Source: Fasciola hepatica
Lineage: Eukaryota > Platyhelminthes > Trematoda > Plagiorchiida > Fasciolidae
Assembly (NCBI GenBank): GCA_948099385.1
Contig: CANUEZ040000199.1
Coordinates: forward strand, 1,622,001 to 1,686,000
DNA: 64,000 nucleotides
Reading direction: 5' to 3'
The translations under genes and the position numbers were made by a program. Below, piece after piece: positions 11,346 through 23,505 of this stretch (position 1 is its first letter; the number at the start of each line of letters is the position of its first letter). The notes under the pieces were generated by a model, which was given only the letters and a program-made list of their open reading frames with translations, was not told where the DNA came from and did no database searches.

Positions 11346-11770
11346 TTATTTAGTATTAGGCCCCAATGTGCCACGGTCTTGTATATATATATATATGTGC
11401 ACACTTGTGCGCGATCATCAGACGGTCCTTAGAAAGCGATCGAACGAAAACGAATGTGGCACATTGTGGTCCAATAGTCAAGGCAATCTTCACATGCTTG
11501 ATCTATGTCAATGTTATCACGGGTCAAGCTAATTACAGAAGATGCGTCTAGGATTCTGCATAGTGCCTCTTTAAATAGTATTAGCCTGCGACACGATGGT
11601 AGTGAGTTGGAGAGCTTATTCCAGAAGCTGGAGTAGATAACCGAGAAACATCTAGATCTGATTGAGAGTCTAAATTGGGGGTTGTGATGGTGAGTTGTCT
11701 TTGACGGAGGGAGTGGGGAGCCTCATTAGAGAAACTGAGTGGATTATCAGATGAGTGGACTCTTGAATGC
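10834..11770. repeat. Inverted repeat of about 390 bp arms, tail-to-tail LINE A ends
   Basis: Left arm 10,834-11,220 is the reverse complement of right arm 11,382-11,770 at roughly 98 percent by eye, with differences gathered at the inner ends. The spacer 11,221-11,381 is the remaining 3' UTR of the left copy. Both arms carry the same LINE C-terminal domain. Confidence 0.9.
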
Positions 11771-14700
11771 GGGGGGTTGAAGAAAAATGAGAGATTGAGC
11801 TTGGTACGACGTAGCCATAGTAGCTCAAGCCGGAGTAATCCGCACCCAGCTCTGTAGTTATGTTTGGGAGAGGTGCCAAGTGACTTTTTGGTGAACGGTC
11901 GTAGCACCTTCTCGTTGCTGACCTAGTCGGCCTTTCTCATCAAGGCAAAGATAGGGGGCAGTATTCCAACAGCGACCTGGCGTGTGTCTTGAATATCAGG
12001 AGCTCACTCTCCTGAGTACGGTATGTCCTGAAGATAAGTGCAATCGTCCTTCCTGCCTTGCCAGTTTAGGTCAATGCTTGTTCATTGAAGTTGAAGAAAC
12101 ATGAATAATGCAGGCCCAGATCTTTTATCACATGAGCAGTGGGAATCGGCAGGCCACTTATTGTGAGGGAGCCAGGTGGAATCTGGCATTTGTAAGACAG
12201 AAGAGAGCTCTTAGCTGCCGAAAACTTCATCAGCCATCGAGTACACCATTCGTCAAGGTACTTCAAGTCTGACATATTATCACTGACTGTTGAGTGTATG
12301 GCGTTCGTCTTAAAAGTAAAGGCTAGTTTCATGTCGTCAGCAGAGAGGAATGTCGTGCCATGACGTCATTTATGTACATAAGAAATAAGAGAGGACTTAC
12401 AACGCTACCCTGCAGGACCCCGCTAGTAATTCGTTTGGACTGGGAGGATGTTTCATTTACGATGACGGTTTGAGAACGTTCAGAGAGGTAAGACGATAGC
12501 CAAGACAGAAGGGGATCAGCGACCCCGTATGATTTAATTTTTGTCAGTAAGTGAGTGTGAGTTACACGGTCAACGCTTCGATCATGTCGAAAAAGATGAT
12601 GACGGTTGACTTGTTGCTGTCTGCTTTAGAGGCAATTAAATTTAGGAAGTTCATCTGACAAGTGGGGCACGAACGGGACTTCGGGGATTCATGTTAAGCT
12701 AGGTTGATAAGACTAGGAGAAGTCAGGAAATTTGCAAGCTGGCTTCTTACTATCCTCTCCATGAGCCTGGAAACAATCGAAATGTAGTTTATGGGGCGAT
12801 AGTTCCCCGGATCGTGCAAAGGCTCATTTTGCGTTGTGGAATCATACAAGACGCTTTTCATTGAGCCGGGTAGATTCCAGACGACATGAACAATGTAAGG
12901 AGGTCCTGCAATAGGAGCACTAGGTCATGTCCCCCAAATCGAAGTAGGACAGGTGGGAGGTCATCAGGACCTGGATGATAGGGGGGTCTGGTGTTGGCTA
13001 GGAATTTCCTGATGTTGGCCGTGGTAAATGTTATGGTTTATATCGCGTTCTGTGTGAGCATCGGATAGCAGGATGGTGAGGGACTAGTGTGCGTTATAAG
13101 AGCTGAGGCGAAGTGGCAGTAAGGAGCCTCAGCCGTATCTTCTGAAGAGTCAAGGTGGGTGCCATTTCGGATAATAAATGGGATATTGTTTTCATTGCTG
13201 CGCAAGTTGCGAGATTTTGGCGGCCTTGAAAGAAGCTTCAAGCTATGAGGCCGTTTCGGTGCAGTCCATTCTTGCTTTTTGAGTTTATTCTCGGTTGCTG
13301 CATAGATATCACGGCAGAGTCGGCTCATTCTGAGTGTCAGAGAGAAGTCTCGATTCCTGAGGAATGAGTTCTGGAGCTTAAAATTCTTTTGTCGAAGTCT
13401 GTCAATTTTGGTAGTTTTGGCTCTAATATGTCTGACGGTTGAAGTAAGGCAATTTATGGAGGAAAGTAACTTGACATAGAACACATCAGCTGCTTTTTGC
13501 GGATCGGATGTGAGGAAGAAGACGGACCATTCAACATCTCGGAGGGGTTAGGCAACTGGGCCCAGTTATTCAATCTGTAAGTGTTTTGGTTTTTGGTTTG
13601 CACAAATTCAGGTTGGCATGGTTCTTGTGTAACGGTGAAGTGACATATGACCATTTCGTGGTCACTACCGGGAAGGTTTTGTGTGACGGGGACGTTCACG
13701 TCAGGGAGGCCATGAGTGAACACCAAATCGAGGATATTGTTATGCTTTGTTGGAGTGGAGACACGCTATGCCCATCCTGCATCGTAGGTGTCCAGAAGGA
13801 AACTGGATAAATGAGAGGGGGCAGTCACTGCATTCCAACAAATACCCGGAATGTTGAAGTCTCCTGCTATGATCTGCGGACCTATGGATAGAGTAGAAAT
13901 GTACTCGAAAGCCCTAATCGTATGCGGGAAATCAGAGTGGCTAGAAGTAGGTGCTCGGTAGACGCACCCAATATGCAACACGTTTCTGGGAATCAGGATG
14001 GAGAGCAAAAGAGAGTCGGGAGTACAGTCAAGCACTGAGTGGTGGAGGAGGGTGGTAGTAAATTTGTTTATTGTATGCAAGACAACCACCGACTCGGCGG
14101 CTCACTCTGCTTACTCGAAAGAAGTTATAGCCTACCAACGAGCTAACGTCAGTTGGGATGTGATCGGCCAACCATGTTTCTGAAACCAGAACAATGTCAA
14201 AGCTAGAAGCAAGTACGTTTCCTCAAGTGGTTAATTTTGTTCAACAGCGAACGGGAATTCAGCAGTAGGAGGGAAACTTTGCTTGTATCTATGAAGTTAC
14301 AAGGAGCTCGAGCTCCACGTGAGGGCAGCGGAAGACTATTGGGGCCGAGTAAGCTTCCGGCAGCCGGGTTGTCAACCAGGAGGGTGTCACCAGGGGGAGT
14401 AGTAACTTGGCTGGACAGATTAGCAGGTGGGTTACATGGAAGTAGTCTGTAGGGTACGGTGCGGTCTCCCATATAGGACGCCTGATTAAAGGGTGTCAAG
14501 TCTGTGGAGGCATCGTGAGGATGACTGCCGCAGGATGCAAGTTGGGTAGGATACTCCGGAAGACTGATTGGGAGCAGCACTGGGTACGGTGGCGGGTGTC
14601 TCGAGGACCAATAGAGGGACGTTTGGTCAGTATCAGAGTGACCAGTGAGGGTTGGGGGAGTGCTGGTAGGACGGGTAGTACGATCACATTTGGTGGTTTC

Positions 14701-14920
14701 TGAGTTCGATTGGGAGCCTTAGGAGTAGCCGGCCGCCACAGGATCAACCAAGAAGGCAAGGGGAGCTTCGTTGAAGATGAGTGGGAGAGTCTGGGGCGAA
14801 GAACCAGTGTGGAGTGGATGGAAGTTAGAAGTATCATCTGCAATTATAGAGGTGGGCTTGGGGAAGATGTCGTGGGTTTTTGAGTAAGCCGCGGGGACTT
14901 TCAGGAGTTCCCTTTGCATC
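11382..14920 (-). mobile_element. LINE A, minus-strand copy (endonuclease, linker, RT), decayed
   Basis: Reading down the minus strand: LLLLNSRSLLNKINHL (about 14,260) starts the endonuclease. IGCVYRAPTS and AGDFNIPGICW follow (13,990-13,830), then NLPGSDHEMVI (13,670-13,640). The linker occupies 13,484-13,038, the RT start GPDDLPPVLL is near 12,980, then NYRPINYISIVSRLMERIV near 12,800-12,750, and SGVLQGSVVSPLLFLMYINDV at 12,425-12,365. SADDMKLAFTF near 12,340-12,300 keeps the catalytic DD. The C-terminal domain ends at TAA 11,429-11,431. Many frame breaks and stops make it inactive. Upstream 14,920-14,500 holds the Ser/Pro/Thr-rich extension. It is the most complete LINE A-type copy here and shows what the chimera at 5.4 kb lacks. 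Confidence 0.78.
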
Positions 14921-15039
14921 CGTTATGGGGCCAATCCACAGGGTGACTCTGTACCTATGGTGACGAAATCTCAATAAATTTAAGCAACAGCTCAATGTAA
15001 AACCGGTCAGATGCAAGTTTTGGGACACTATTCTTGGGT

Positions 15040-16260
15040 AAATCGGCAGAGTTTCCCAAGCAAAGCGGTGACCATTTTGGCCCAGTCAACAGAAGGAGTC
15101 ATCGGCCCGGACATTTGGAGATCGGATTTGTTTTAGGAGAGGGAAAACCTGAGAGGCACCAACTTGCGGTCGCTATCAGGGTAGTACCTCATGGTTGCAT
15201 TAATCATATCGGATACCACCAAAGTGAAATTGAGTCCAGTGGGTTGCTCTTCCTGGATGTAAAACACACTCTGGGTCCAGAGGCCAGCGTCAATGCAGGA
15301 AATGAAATCCATTAGGTGGTATAGACTCTGAGTAGGTTTGCCAGCGGAAGATGCGGACGTTGAAGTCACCAGCTGTCAGCATGTGGCCCGATGAAAGTTT
15401 GGCAAGGTAAATAAAAGCTTCGGCGGGCAGAGAAATATCGAGTACGGACGGAGTTGGAGGCTGTTGGATGCGGCAACTGTACGAGGATGAACCGTGTATT
15501 GGGATGGTCAGCCAAATGGACTTTGGTGTAACATCAAGGGTTCGGTGACGGAAGAGTTACTCGGGGAACTTGAGGCCAACCGATATGAGGCCACCTCCAC
15601 TGCGATCAGTTTTGGTCTTTCCGTATACCTGGTAGCCAGGACGTGAAATTTAATCAGTTCGGGTAGAAGCAGTCAGCCATGGCTCAGTAATGATTACACT
15701 TAAGCAGTCGTAACTCGTGGGCCTAGCAACCCCCTCGAGGGAAATTCATTTACCCAAGATAGAACAGGCTTTGAAAACGAGGAGGTATGTGTGGCGTTAC
15801 CACGCGGTGAAAAACCGCGCCTTCGGGGTGGGCAGGTTGGACCTAGACTGATATTCCTGGATGTCGTCGGTTGGGAGGATGCGTGAGGTGCGGCGTCAAC
15901 TTCAGTTCCCGGAAGGACCTGTCGTGCCCATTGCTGAATTTGTTTGGACCTGTAGGATGGCGGCTAGGTGAACCACGGGGGTTAGCAACTTGCAAATTGC
16001 AGATTGTCCAGTTGGAGGAGGAATTCGGGCATATCGGAATAGGAGTTGCCGCAGGGTTCATATCCACACCAAGAGAAGCAATGCGGTTGGTGGCTGCAGT
16101 GGACAGGATAGTCAGATTTGTTGGGCGATTCAGACGTGCGGGCCATGAGGAAAGCGTAGAGGCGGCAGGATATGGCTGGGGGACGGGTGGGTACTGTGTA
16201 AAGCTTACAACCAAAGGGGTGGTGGTGCTCTCTCTGAGAATGGGAAGTCGAAGTTAGACG
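15040..16260 (-). pseudogene. LINE A-related endonuclease fragment with Pro/Ser-rich leader
   Basis: About 15,700-15,130 on the minus strand encodes, with stops, IITEPWLTAS (usual ETW), DRSGGG, KSIWLTIPI and LTAGDFNVRIFRW. These are the ordered motifs of the LINE endonuclease. 16,214-15,843 is an open, Pro/Ser/Thr/Asn-rich stretch of 123 codons like the extension ahead of the other copies. No RT follows before the next copy begins at 14.9 kb. Confidence 0.6.
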
Positions 16261-16459
16261 ACGTTGAACGGTGCAGCGACGTAGGGTTGTGTAGGATATA
16301 TGGGATGGAGGCCCATCAGAGGCTGCGTGATAGATGCGGGGTTTTGGAAAAATATCTGCGGACTAGTCCTGAGGAGTTCACTGTATTGTACGAAGGGAGT
16401 AGGATGGGGTTGGGCTGGAAGGCGTCAGTTCATCGTGGGTGTAGAGAGGTACGACCTAC

Positions 16460-17091
16460 TTAGAGCAAGGACGAGGTAGGCGGCTTCGCGACTAGAAGGT
16501 GGATAGGAAAGCGAAAATGGTCTGGAAGGATTTCATAAGATAAATTTGAAAGGCTTTGGAGTATTTGGATTGGCCAGTGAGCAATTAGGACTTCCAAGTA
16601 GTATTTCAGGTTTTCGTTTCGGGTGATCTGCTGGAGACACTCGAACTGGGAAAGCTGACTGATTCTGTACGTTATGGGGAATGCTTTGTGTATGCTTACC
16701 ACTTTAGAATAGCGTTTCCTAAATGGGCCGGGGGTGGAGTGAAATGATAGTGCTTTGGCTCTGGTTGTTAAAGGGGGCGGCTGAAAGGGCCGAAGTTTGC
16801 AGGATAATGCAGGGAATAACTTTTGTTGACTGGCGTAACGACCGAAGTTCTACTTTGGAATGTGAAAGAGCCGCACCTGAGGGATATGTAAAAGATATCA
16901 ATAAGGATGGTAGCGTGGTCATTCCTACAAAGATGATAACGTGGCGGACGGATATTGTCATGTCCAGGGAGGGGGGATGGTCCATTCGGGAGTAGTAGAT
17001 AGGCCACGTCGTTCATGCCGAATTCAATGTCAAAGAGGACATGTTTAGCCAGGAAGAGCACTGGGGGATTCATAACGTCAACAGTAGGCAT
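16460..17091 (-). pseudogene. Possible further LINE endonuclease C-terminus and linker
   Basis: FDIEFGMNDVAYLL followed by PSPLPGHDNI (17,030-16,960) resembles the LDIIFTHG...LPGSDH segment of the neighbouring copies, and 16,702-16,460 is a helical stretch in linker position. The match is short and could be chance. Confidence 0.3.
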
Positions 17092-17463
17092 GGATTCAAA
17101 GAAAAAGGTATTGAGATCCTTAGCAGTAGCAAACGGGGACTTAGTTCATAAGCGGTTTCCCAAAATTAAATAGGGCATTTCCGAAGGTGTGTGGGAATTT
17201 ACGTTCCTTATTGATCCAGACAATCCTTAAGATCTCCCTTGGCTATTCAAAGCCGATATCTCGTTTTTGGTGGTTAATTAGTCCGAAGACTGAAGTTTGT
17301 CAAAAGACGTCAAGGTTGCAACAATACTGAGAAATCTGTGGTATTTTTGCTGGTTTACAGTTTTGTATGTTTACCTTGCGGAACTTTAAGCCGAGAGCCA
17401 TGAGCTCGAGGAAGGTTGGTTTTGCTAGTAGCAGAGATTGATCGATTTGACGGTGGATGAAGG

Positions 17464-18110
17464 CTATCGGGGTGGGCTATATTCTGAATCTCTGGTTCTG
17501 GCCATAATTCTGGAAGGTAGCATTGTTTGGTCACCGTCATGGGAAAGATCGAGGGCAGTATTTGTCACGGCGGATAAGCTGTGTGTGAACGTCGGATCAA
17601 GAATACTATTTATCCTGGTTGGGTACTTTGTATACCTGACCCAGCCCTCCACACGTATACTGGAAACGAAGGCAATGATGTTTTGTGCCGATGACGTGGC
17701 GTCCTGGCAGAAATTAGGCGCTTTGAATTCGCCTCTTTTGAGCTTGGAAAGTGGGTAGAAATGCCACTTGTTCAAGAGCTTTCTTCCCTGGGCTAGGCTG
17801 ATGACTGTTGTACCAGGTGGCCGATGAAAGCATCCGATAAGGAGGGGAGAGTTTGCCAGTGGAATCTTCGCCCAGACGGAGTCTTGGGTTGAGATTAGTG
17901 CCCTATAAGAGAAGGACGTGGTGGGCAGGCTGTTTTTCCTTTGGACAGCACAGCCTCTTCCTCTACTCGGACGGTTTTTGCTGACGTACTGGTAACCAGC
18001 AGTAGAAGTTTCATCAGACGGGGCACAGTCAGTTAGCCAGGTTTTGGTAATGGAAGTGATACCAGCCAGATGAGAGTACAACAAAACGGAGATCATGGAT
18101 TGTATTCAAC
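17464..18110 (-). pseudogene. LINE A-related endonuclease, catalytic motifs degraded
   Basis: A 210-codon open frame on the minus strand: ITKTWLTDCA where ITETWLT is expected, IGCFHRPPGT, KRGEFKAPNF where GDFN is expected, then YPTRINSILDPTFTHSLS. The order equals the endonuclease of the LINE A copies. Glu to Lys at the ETW motif and Asp to Glu plus Asn to Lys at GDFN mean the nuclease cannot work even though the frame is open. It is the third or fourth endonuclease in a row on this strand. Confidence 0.7.
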
Positions 18111-19638
18111 AGTGTGAGTGTGCTTCTTTATGCCAGATATCGGGGATATCTAAAGTTTGATATCGTTCACTGACTGGATCTGGCTATGCACTTCTGACAA
18201 TTTGTTCGACTTCAGTGAGTTTTCTGTTGACTGCATCACAAAAATCAACGAAGGGTACTGATCATGGATTTATTGCAGTTGGGGGTTGAGTGCTCCTGGT
18301 TCTCCTGGTTATGACAATGCACGCTGCCTGATTCATCTTCGGGGCCCTGGCACGGCTGTGGATTACCTTTGAAGCTGCCTTGAGCATTTCGGTGGATATT
18401 GCGACAAACGTAAGATGGTTATGGGCTAGCAAGCAGCGTTTTTCGACGGTGCAAGTCCGACGGGAAAGCTTGAATGGTTTTTCGAACCTCTTCAGCTAGA
18501 TTTCGGGTCGTTAAATCCCGCATAAACATTGAAATCTTAATTACTCCGTAGACAAATAGGGCTCAGTGTAGAGCAGTTTTGTATTCGAGGTGGAATACAC
18601 AGCAGAAGTAAACCCGTAAGCAACGCTCGAGTAAATAGTAGAACGTCTGCACTATGCCTTGCTGTGCAAACGGACCAAGGCTACAAGTGGGATACCCCAA
18701 AGCGGTGGAGAACCCAAGTTCGGGAAAATGGCGAAGTTCTTGTTCTCCATGTATAGGATAAGTTGCGGCCGTTTTAAGTAGTTGAGAGAGCAAAATTGGA
18801 AGATCTCTGGGCCTGACCAAGACTCACAGACGAGAGTCTGCTATCGTGAACAGAATCGCAGTATCAACGGTTGAAGTAGGATGAGGATATTCGGACGGTA
18901 AGTCAATTCCGGCAAACCAAGCAAAGCGTAGCCGATTCAAATGAATCTCAAAAACAGAACAAGATTGATTCTCAGTTTCTACGATACTGAAGTGGAATTC
19001 ACAAAGGGTAAAAATATGTACAAACCTCAAATACGCGGCCAAATAGACACATCAGCAAAACCCAAGAGGTTCTGAGCCTCTTGGATCAAGCACGTCATTC
19101 AGAAACGGTTCAAGGTCAAAGTCAAACGTCTCACACGAATAATCAAAAGTGCAAAAGTACGGTATCTGGACGAGCTTTTCAAAGAAATGTCAAACACAAT
19201 CAGGTTCACAAGGCACGTGGAAAATTTGGAAAGGTTTTTAATATCTCTTCTTCACACCGACGGCCTAAATCCCTATGCGAAAACAGTGGCCTGAGTTTCA
19301 CGATGGGGTCAACATTCTCACCCTGCCCGTTGTCGAAGTTTTGAAGTACTAAAAAGGATTCGAAGCTTTGAGCCTAACGGTCCCGAATCTCGAGGGAATC
19401 TTTGATCGTATGTTGGATTCACTGAGCTGAAACGAGAGGGGAAAGAAGCCCAGGGGGGGGGTGGGGGCGGCAAAAAAACTAAATACATAGAAAATCATTC
19501 AGCGTCTCACTATTGACAGTGCCTTAAACGGGCTGGGGGTGCGACGCTCGTGAACACATAGCGGAATGGACATGCAATGAAGGACATCTATTTCACTTTT
19601 CCGAACAAGGAATTACTGGGGGAGATCCAGGTAAAGAT
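18111..19638. other. No gene recognised
   Basis: Short open stretches on the minus strand (18,563-18,820; 18,824-19,042) have no known motif. A poly-G/C-rich tract lies at 19,455-19,470. See the separate entry for 19,076-19,294. Confidence 0.3.
19076..19294 (+). other. 72-codon stop-to-stop basic helical fragment, maybe Penelope-like N-terminus
   Basis: The frame from the stop at 19,073 to TGA at 19,292 lacks an ATG but encodes a strongly basic amphipathic region (KRLTRIIKSAKVRYLDELF) and then FTRHVENLERFL and GLNPYA. It resembles the region before the RT fingers in Penelope-like proteins, but this is a guess. A similar FTKHVERL stretch occurs near 37,560-37,600. Confidence 0.25.
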
Positions 19639-22300
19639 CTAACTTTTTTTAGAGATAGTTTTGATCAGCAAGAGAACAATTTCTTCCGGAAGTGCGTTCC
19701 ATAAAGTAATAACCCTATAGCTAAAAAAGTTAAATCGTTGTAAAGTGTGTGGTCTCCGTTTGAAAACCCTTCCATCGTGACCACGGAGAGAAAGGGCTGG
19801 ATGAGCTGAGAGGAAGCAATCGCCTGCGCCTGATTCAAAAAGGTGAAACATCGAAAACAGATCATCTTTGATGCATCTTATGTCAAGGGGATAGAGGCTG
19901 CGAAGTGAGAGGCTGGCAGGATAAGGCAAGTAGGACAGACCTCATATTGCTTTGGTGGAGTCCCTCTGGACTGCTTCTAGGACCTCACGTTCTTGGGCAA
20001 GACCAGAGTGCAATCTGTAACTGCCGAGCTCAAGCAGAAGTCGGATATACGTGCCAAAAGTTATGGGGAAATCATCCCTAGAGATGCCCGGAAAGGACCT
20101 TCGGATCATATTTGGGACTTAAAAGGCAGACTTGCCCGCAAGTTAGTGATGGTGGGAGAAGGACAAGTTGCTCCGTTAATGGAAAGCGTGTGACCAGTCT
20201 CTCTGCCAAAAATATGCTCACGCATCTGTCATCATTAACTGGGAGGTTCCAATCCTCGGACCAGCGTTCTGTTTCGTCATCTGCAACTCGCAGGTGTTCA
20301 AAGCTTGAACTCCAGACGGTTACATCGTCTGTGTCCATGGCAATGTTCGCAGGGAGGGCCCTCGGAAGATCGTTGATGTAGATCAAGAAAAGAAGAGGAT
20401 CTAAGACGGACCTTTGTGGGACCCCAGTTGTTACTGGTGAGGGTTGAGACAAAACATTCCCCACCTCAACCACAAGGGTGCCCTCGGTAAGAAGGCTGCG
20501 TAAGATGACCAACATGCGGCCTGTAACCCCATATGTTCGCAGCTTATGAAGAAGAGGGACGTTAGGGATCGTGCCGAAAGCCTCAGAAAAATGGATGAAT
20601 ACGGCTTGAGATAGCTGGCCTTCGTCGCAGGCCTTTGTCAGACTATCCACGACAGTAAACATATTGGTGATGCGTAATCTGCCAGGAAGAAACCCATGTT
20701 GGGACGGGGAGAGGATCTTATTTCTACGCGGGTGGGAAAGAGCCGCACTCTTAATAATCCGCTCGAAACTTTTACTGGTGATGCAAGTTAGTCTTATAAG
20801 TCTGTAACTAGAAAAAATGTCTACTACCCTTCTTATAGATGGGTGCGATGACTGCTTCTTTCCAGCTGCTGGGAAAACTCCATGGTCAAAACATTGCTGG
20901 AAAAGAGAGGCATAGTGAGTAGCTTATTTGTCCGCGGTTTCCTCGAGAATGCGGGGGTGGAGTAAGTCAGGACCAATGGAGCAGTATAGGTTGAGCCACC
21001 GGAAACCTTGTGCGACCGCACCAATGGGAATAGTGATGTGCTCAAGGGTAGTGACCAAGGATATCGGGTGGATGGCGAGGTGGGATGATATGGGTGATGA
21101 GCTAAAAACTACGAAAGTAGGAGCTGAAGGCCTGGGCTACCTGGCTAGGGAAAGTGACTGGAAATCTGGCACTATCTTTTAGAGCTTGTGGTGTCGGAGC
21201 TGTGCCCCTCAGACGACGCGTGTATTGAAAGAGAAAAAGGCTTATTTGTCCGTGCTCGAGCAGGTACTGATCTCTGAACTGCATTCCGATGACCTAACCT
21301 TGTCTTCGCATATGCTGCGAACAATCCGAAAATCTGCGTAGCGAACAGGGTCTGTGGCTTTATGTCTGGCAAAGAGGCTTGCGCGTCCGTCTAGAGTGTG
21401 CCTAATGAGGAGAGGGAGAAGCCGCTTACCGGTCTGCGGAAGACTAATTTTGGGGACCAATAGCCTGTCAGCTAAGGAGTTCAACTCTCTGAGGCTCTCC
21501 GCCATTTCATCAGCAGAGTTACTCGGGTTAGCTGAATTCAGCTGGGAGCGAATAAATGCACAGACTTGGTCAAAACTGCTCTCCTTCAATGATCTCAAAA
21601 TTTTGGTTTCTTAGGGAAGAAGAATCCAGTTCACGCTGTAATCGAACCCAACAAGGATGTGATCTCTTTTGCTGAGAGGCTGCAAGTAGTGCTCCACGTC
21701 TATTCGGAACTATCCACTAGCGGTGACCAGGTCTTGTAGGGACGCGGCACGTCCTGTGCGATACCTGGTCGGGTTTTTACGTTCTGCACCCATGAGTTCT
21801 TGCGCACGAGATCTAGGAGGGGTTTACCGAAGATAGTTCAGGGGCAACGGCCCTTTCCCAGTCGATACTGTGTGAGTTAATGTCAACGGTGACAGATGGA
21901 TGAAGTCTGTATAGCTTTTTCAGGGAGCCTAACAAGTCTTTGAAACCTGGTCTACCGGTTGAATTGCGTGCGGGTGGGCGATAGACTACACCAAGCAGTA
22001 GGTTGTCTGTCCCAGAGAGGGTAAACACAATCCACAAACAATCAATATACGAAAGGGGAGGAGTTGCTAGTTTAGTGGGAGGAGGGATGGAGTTGTCGTA
22101 GCATTTGATAACCCTGCCGGCGAGACCTCGGCTGGAGTCCTACCTTACTGTGAAGCATCCCGGAATGGATGTTTCGGAATCAAGTATATCAGGGGTAAGC
22201 TAGGTTTCTGTGAGGGCTATGATCTGAGGCTCCTCATCGACTACAAGCAGCCGAAGCTCCGGGATCTTATTCAGCACACTCAGGCAACTACTGTGAAAAC
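19639..22300 (-). pseudogene. LINE C ORF2: endonuclease, RT and C-terminal domain, broken
   Basis: Endonuclease: NKIPELRLLVV, IIALTET then a stop where the Trp of ETW belongs (about 22,205), LLLGVVYRPPARNS, and VDINSHSIDW where GDFN is expected (21,883). Linker 21,598-21,242. RT: a TSKSFERII block and SPSQHGFLPGRL (20,770-20,675), then HFSEAFGTIPNVPLLHKL (F-x-x-AF motif), GVPQRSVLDPLLFLIYINDL (20,433-20,374), and DTDDVTVW at the active site, keeping DD. The C-terminal domain at 19,929-19,639 shows VITLWNALPEEIV. A premature stop, motif losses and shifts show it cannot move by itself. Confidence 0.75.
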
Positions 22301-22524
22301 ACTTGAGCACATGCTCAGGGTTTCTTGCAAAATCGCTCAGGGCAAGTGATTTTGGGCTTAAGGAGTGGGAAAATGGGAGATTTTGGGGCGGAAAGGAGGT
22401 CCTGGTAGAGTCGGAAGCTAAAAATATTGGTAGGCTAGAGGGTAAACAGACTAGTGAGGGGATTGGTAAGTTTTGGCGTCTAGTAATCTGGGAGTTACCA
22501 TACCAGGCGGGCGGCCTATATCAT

Positions 22525-23505
22525 TCAGTCTCCGAAAAGGGTGGACTGCTTTCTATGGTTTCCGTTTGTGCGTACTGCGTGATTCACAGCTCTGAGTTCT
22601 TTGTTCGTGGTCCTATTTTGCGTGACCGCACTGGAGACCTTTTCTGGTGCGTTAACTTCCCCACTGAAGCTTTCAGCAGAGACAGGCTGCAGGTTTGTGT
22701 CTGGGCTCAAGGATGGGTGGGTCTCGTCGGTTAATACAGTCTCCCAAGCAAAGGTGGGGCCTGAGAAACTTTTCGTAAGCATCAGATGTTTAGTAGCACT
22801 GGGTCTAACACCGGGGGTACTTTCCGCGACGGGAGGTGGTGTGAGTACGGAAGCAACGGATGATGGGCACGGAGTTCGATCCTCAAGGGGCGTTACCTGG
22901 AAGATTGGCTGCATTCCGAGCTTGAGTTCGACCTTTTGTGGGGTTGCTGGCCTAGCCTTCTCACCGCTGAGCCTTAGATTAGTTGGCTTGTCAATGGATA
23001 CTTCCTTGAGCCCTTTTATTTCCTCCTTGAGCCATGCGGCTGACAGAACAAAAGTTTGGCTGCTTCTGTGGAGCCCATTTCAAGTAGATTGCCGTGTTCT
23101 CGGTTGAAGCTTTCAACTCCCAGCCAACTGGACCGACTTTTAAGTGTAAGAGGGAGCTTGAGGCGGTTAAGCATCAGCGCATAGGGGTCATGAGGGTGAC
23201 CCAAGTTGAGAAATCGGCTTTAAAGGATGAACCCTGGAGCATTTCTCGGTGCCTAGCAAAATCTTGGCGATATCAAGGGTTTGCTGCTCAGATACTCCGC
23301 ACACCTGATCAGCTGCCTGGGACTCCGGGAAGGATCTGATAACCAATCTTCTCAGGCTGGTCAAGTCATCCCTGAGGGTGTGTACAGTAGCCTTTAGCTC
23401 AACCATCTCTGCAGCCTGACTTTGGACCACACATTTAAGGGCATCCGTTGCCAGCTCCTTATGAAGAACCGTCTCCCCCGGATTGAGGAATGAAACATCG
23501 GCCAC
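22525..23505 (-). pseudogene. LINE C ORF1 protein, broken
   Basis: Starts at MADVSFLNPGETVLHKELA, followed by a coiled-coil helix (ELKATVHTLRDDLTSLRRL) and an RRM-like start (VIRSFPESQAADQ, then KILLGTEKCS), ending in frame at 23,188. Related text continues in another frame at 23,204-23,016 (PYALMLNRLKLPL), which is the usual second half of the RNA-binding domain. A Ser/Thr/Pro-rich tail occupies 22,914-22,525. ORF1p would coat the element RNA. At least two frame breaks. Confidence 0.6.

Noticed and set aside
15871..16257. 128-codon plus-strand frame
   Set aside because: Antisense of the Pro/Ser-rich LINE leader on the minus strand; Gly/Arg-rich as expected from that.
22303..23107. Long plus-strand frames of 143 and 168 codons
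   Set aside because: They are antisense shadows of the LINE C ORF1 and its Ser/Thr-rich tail on the minus strand.
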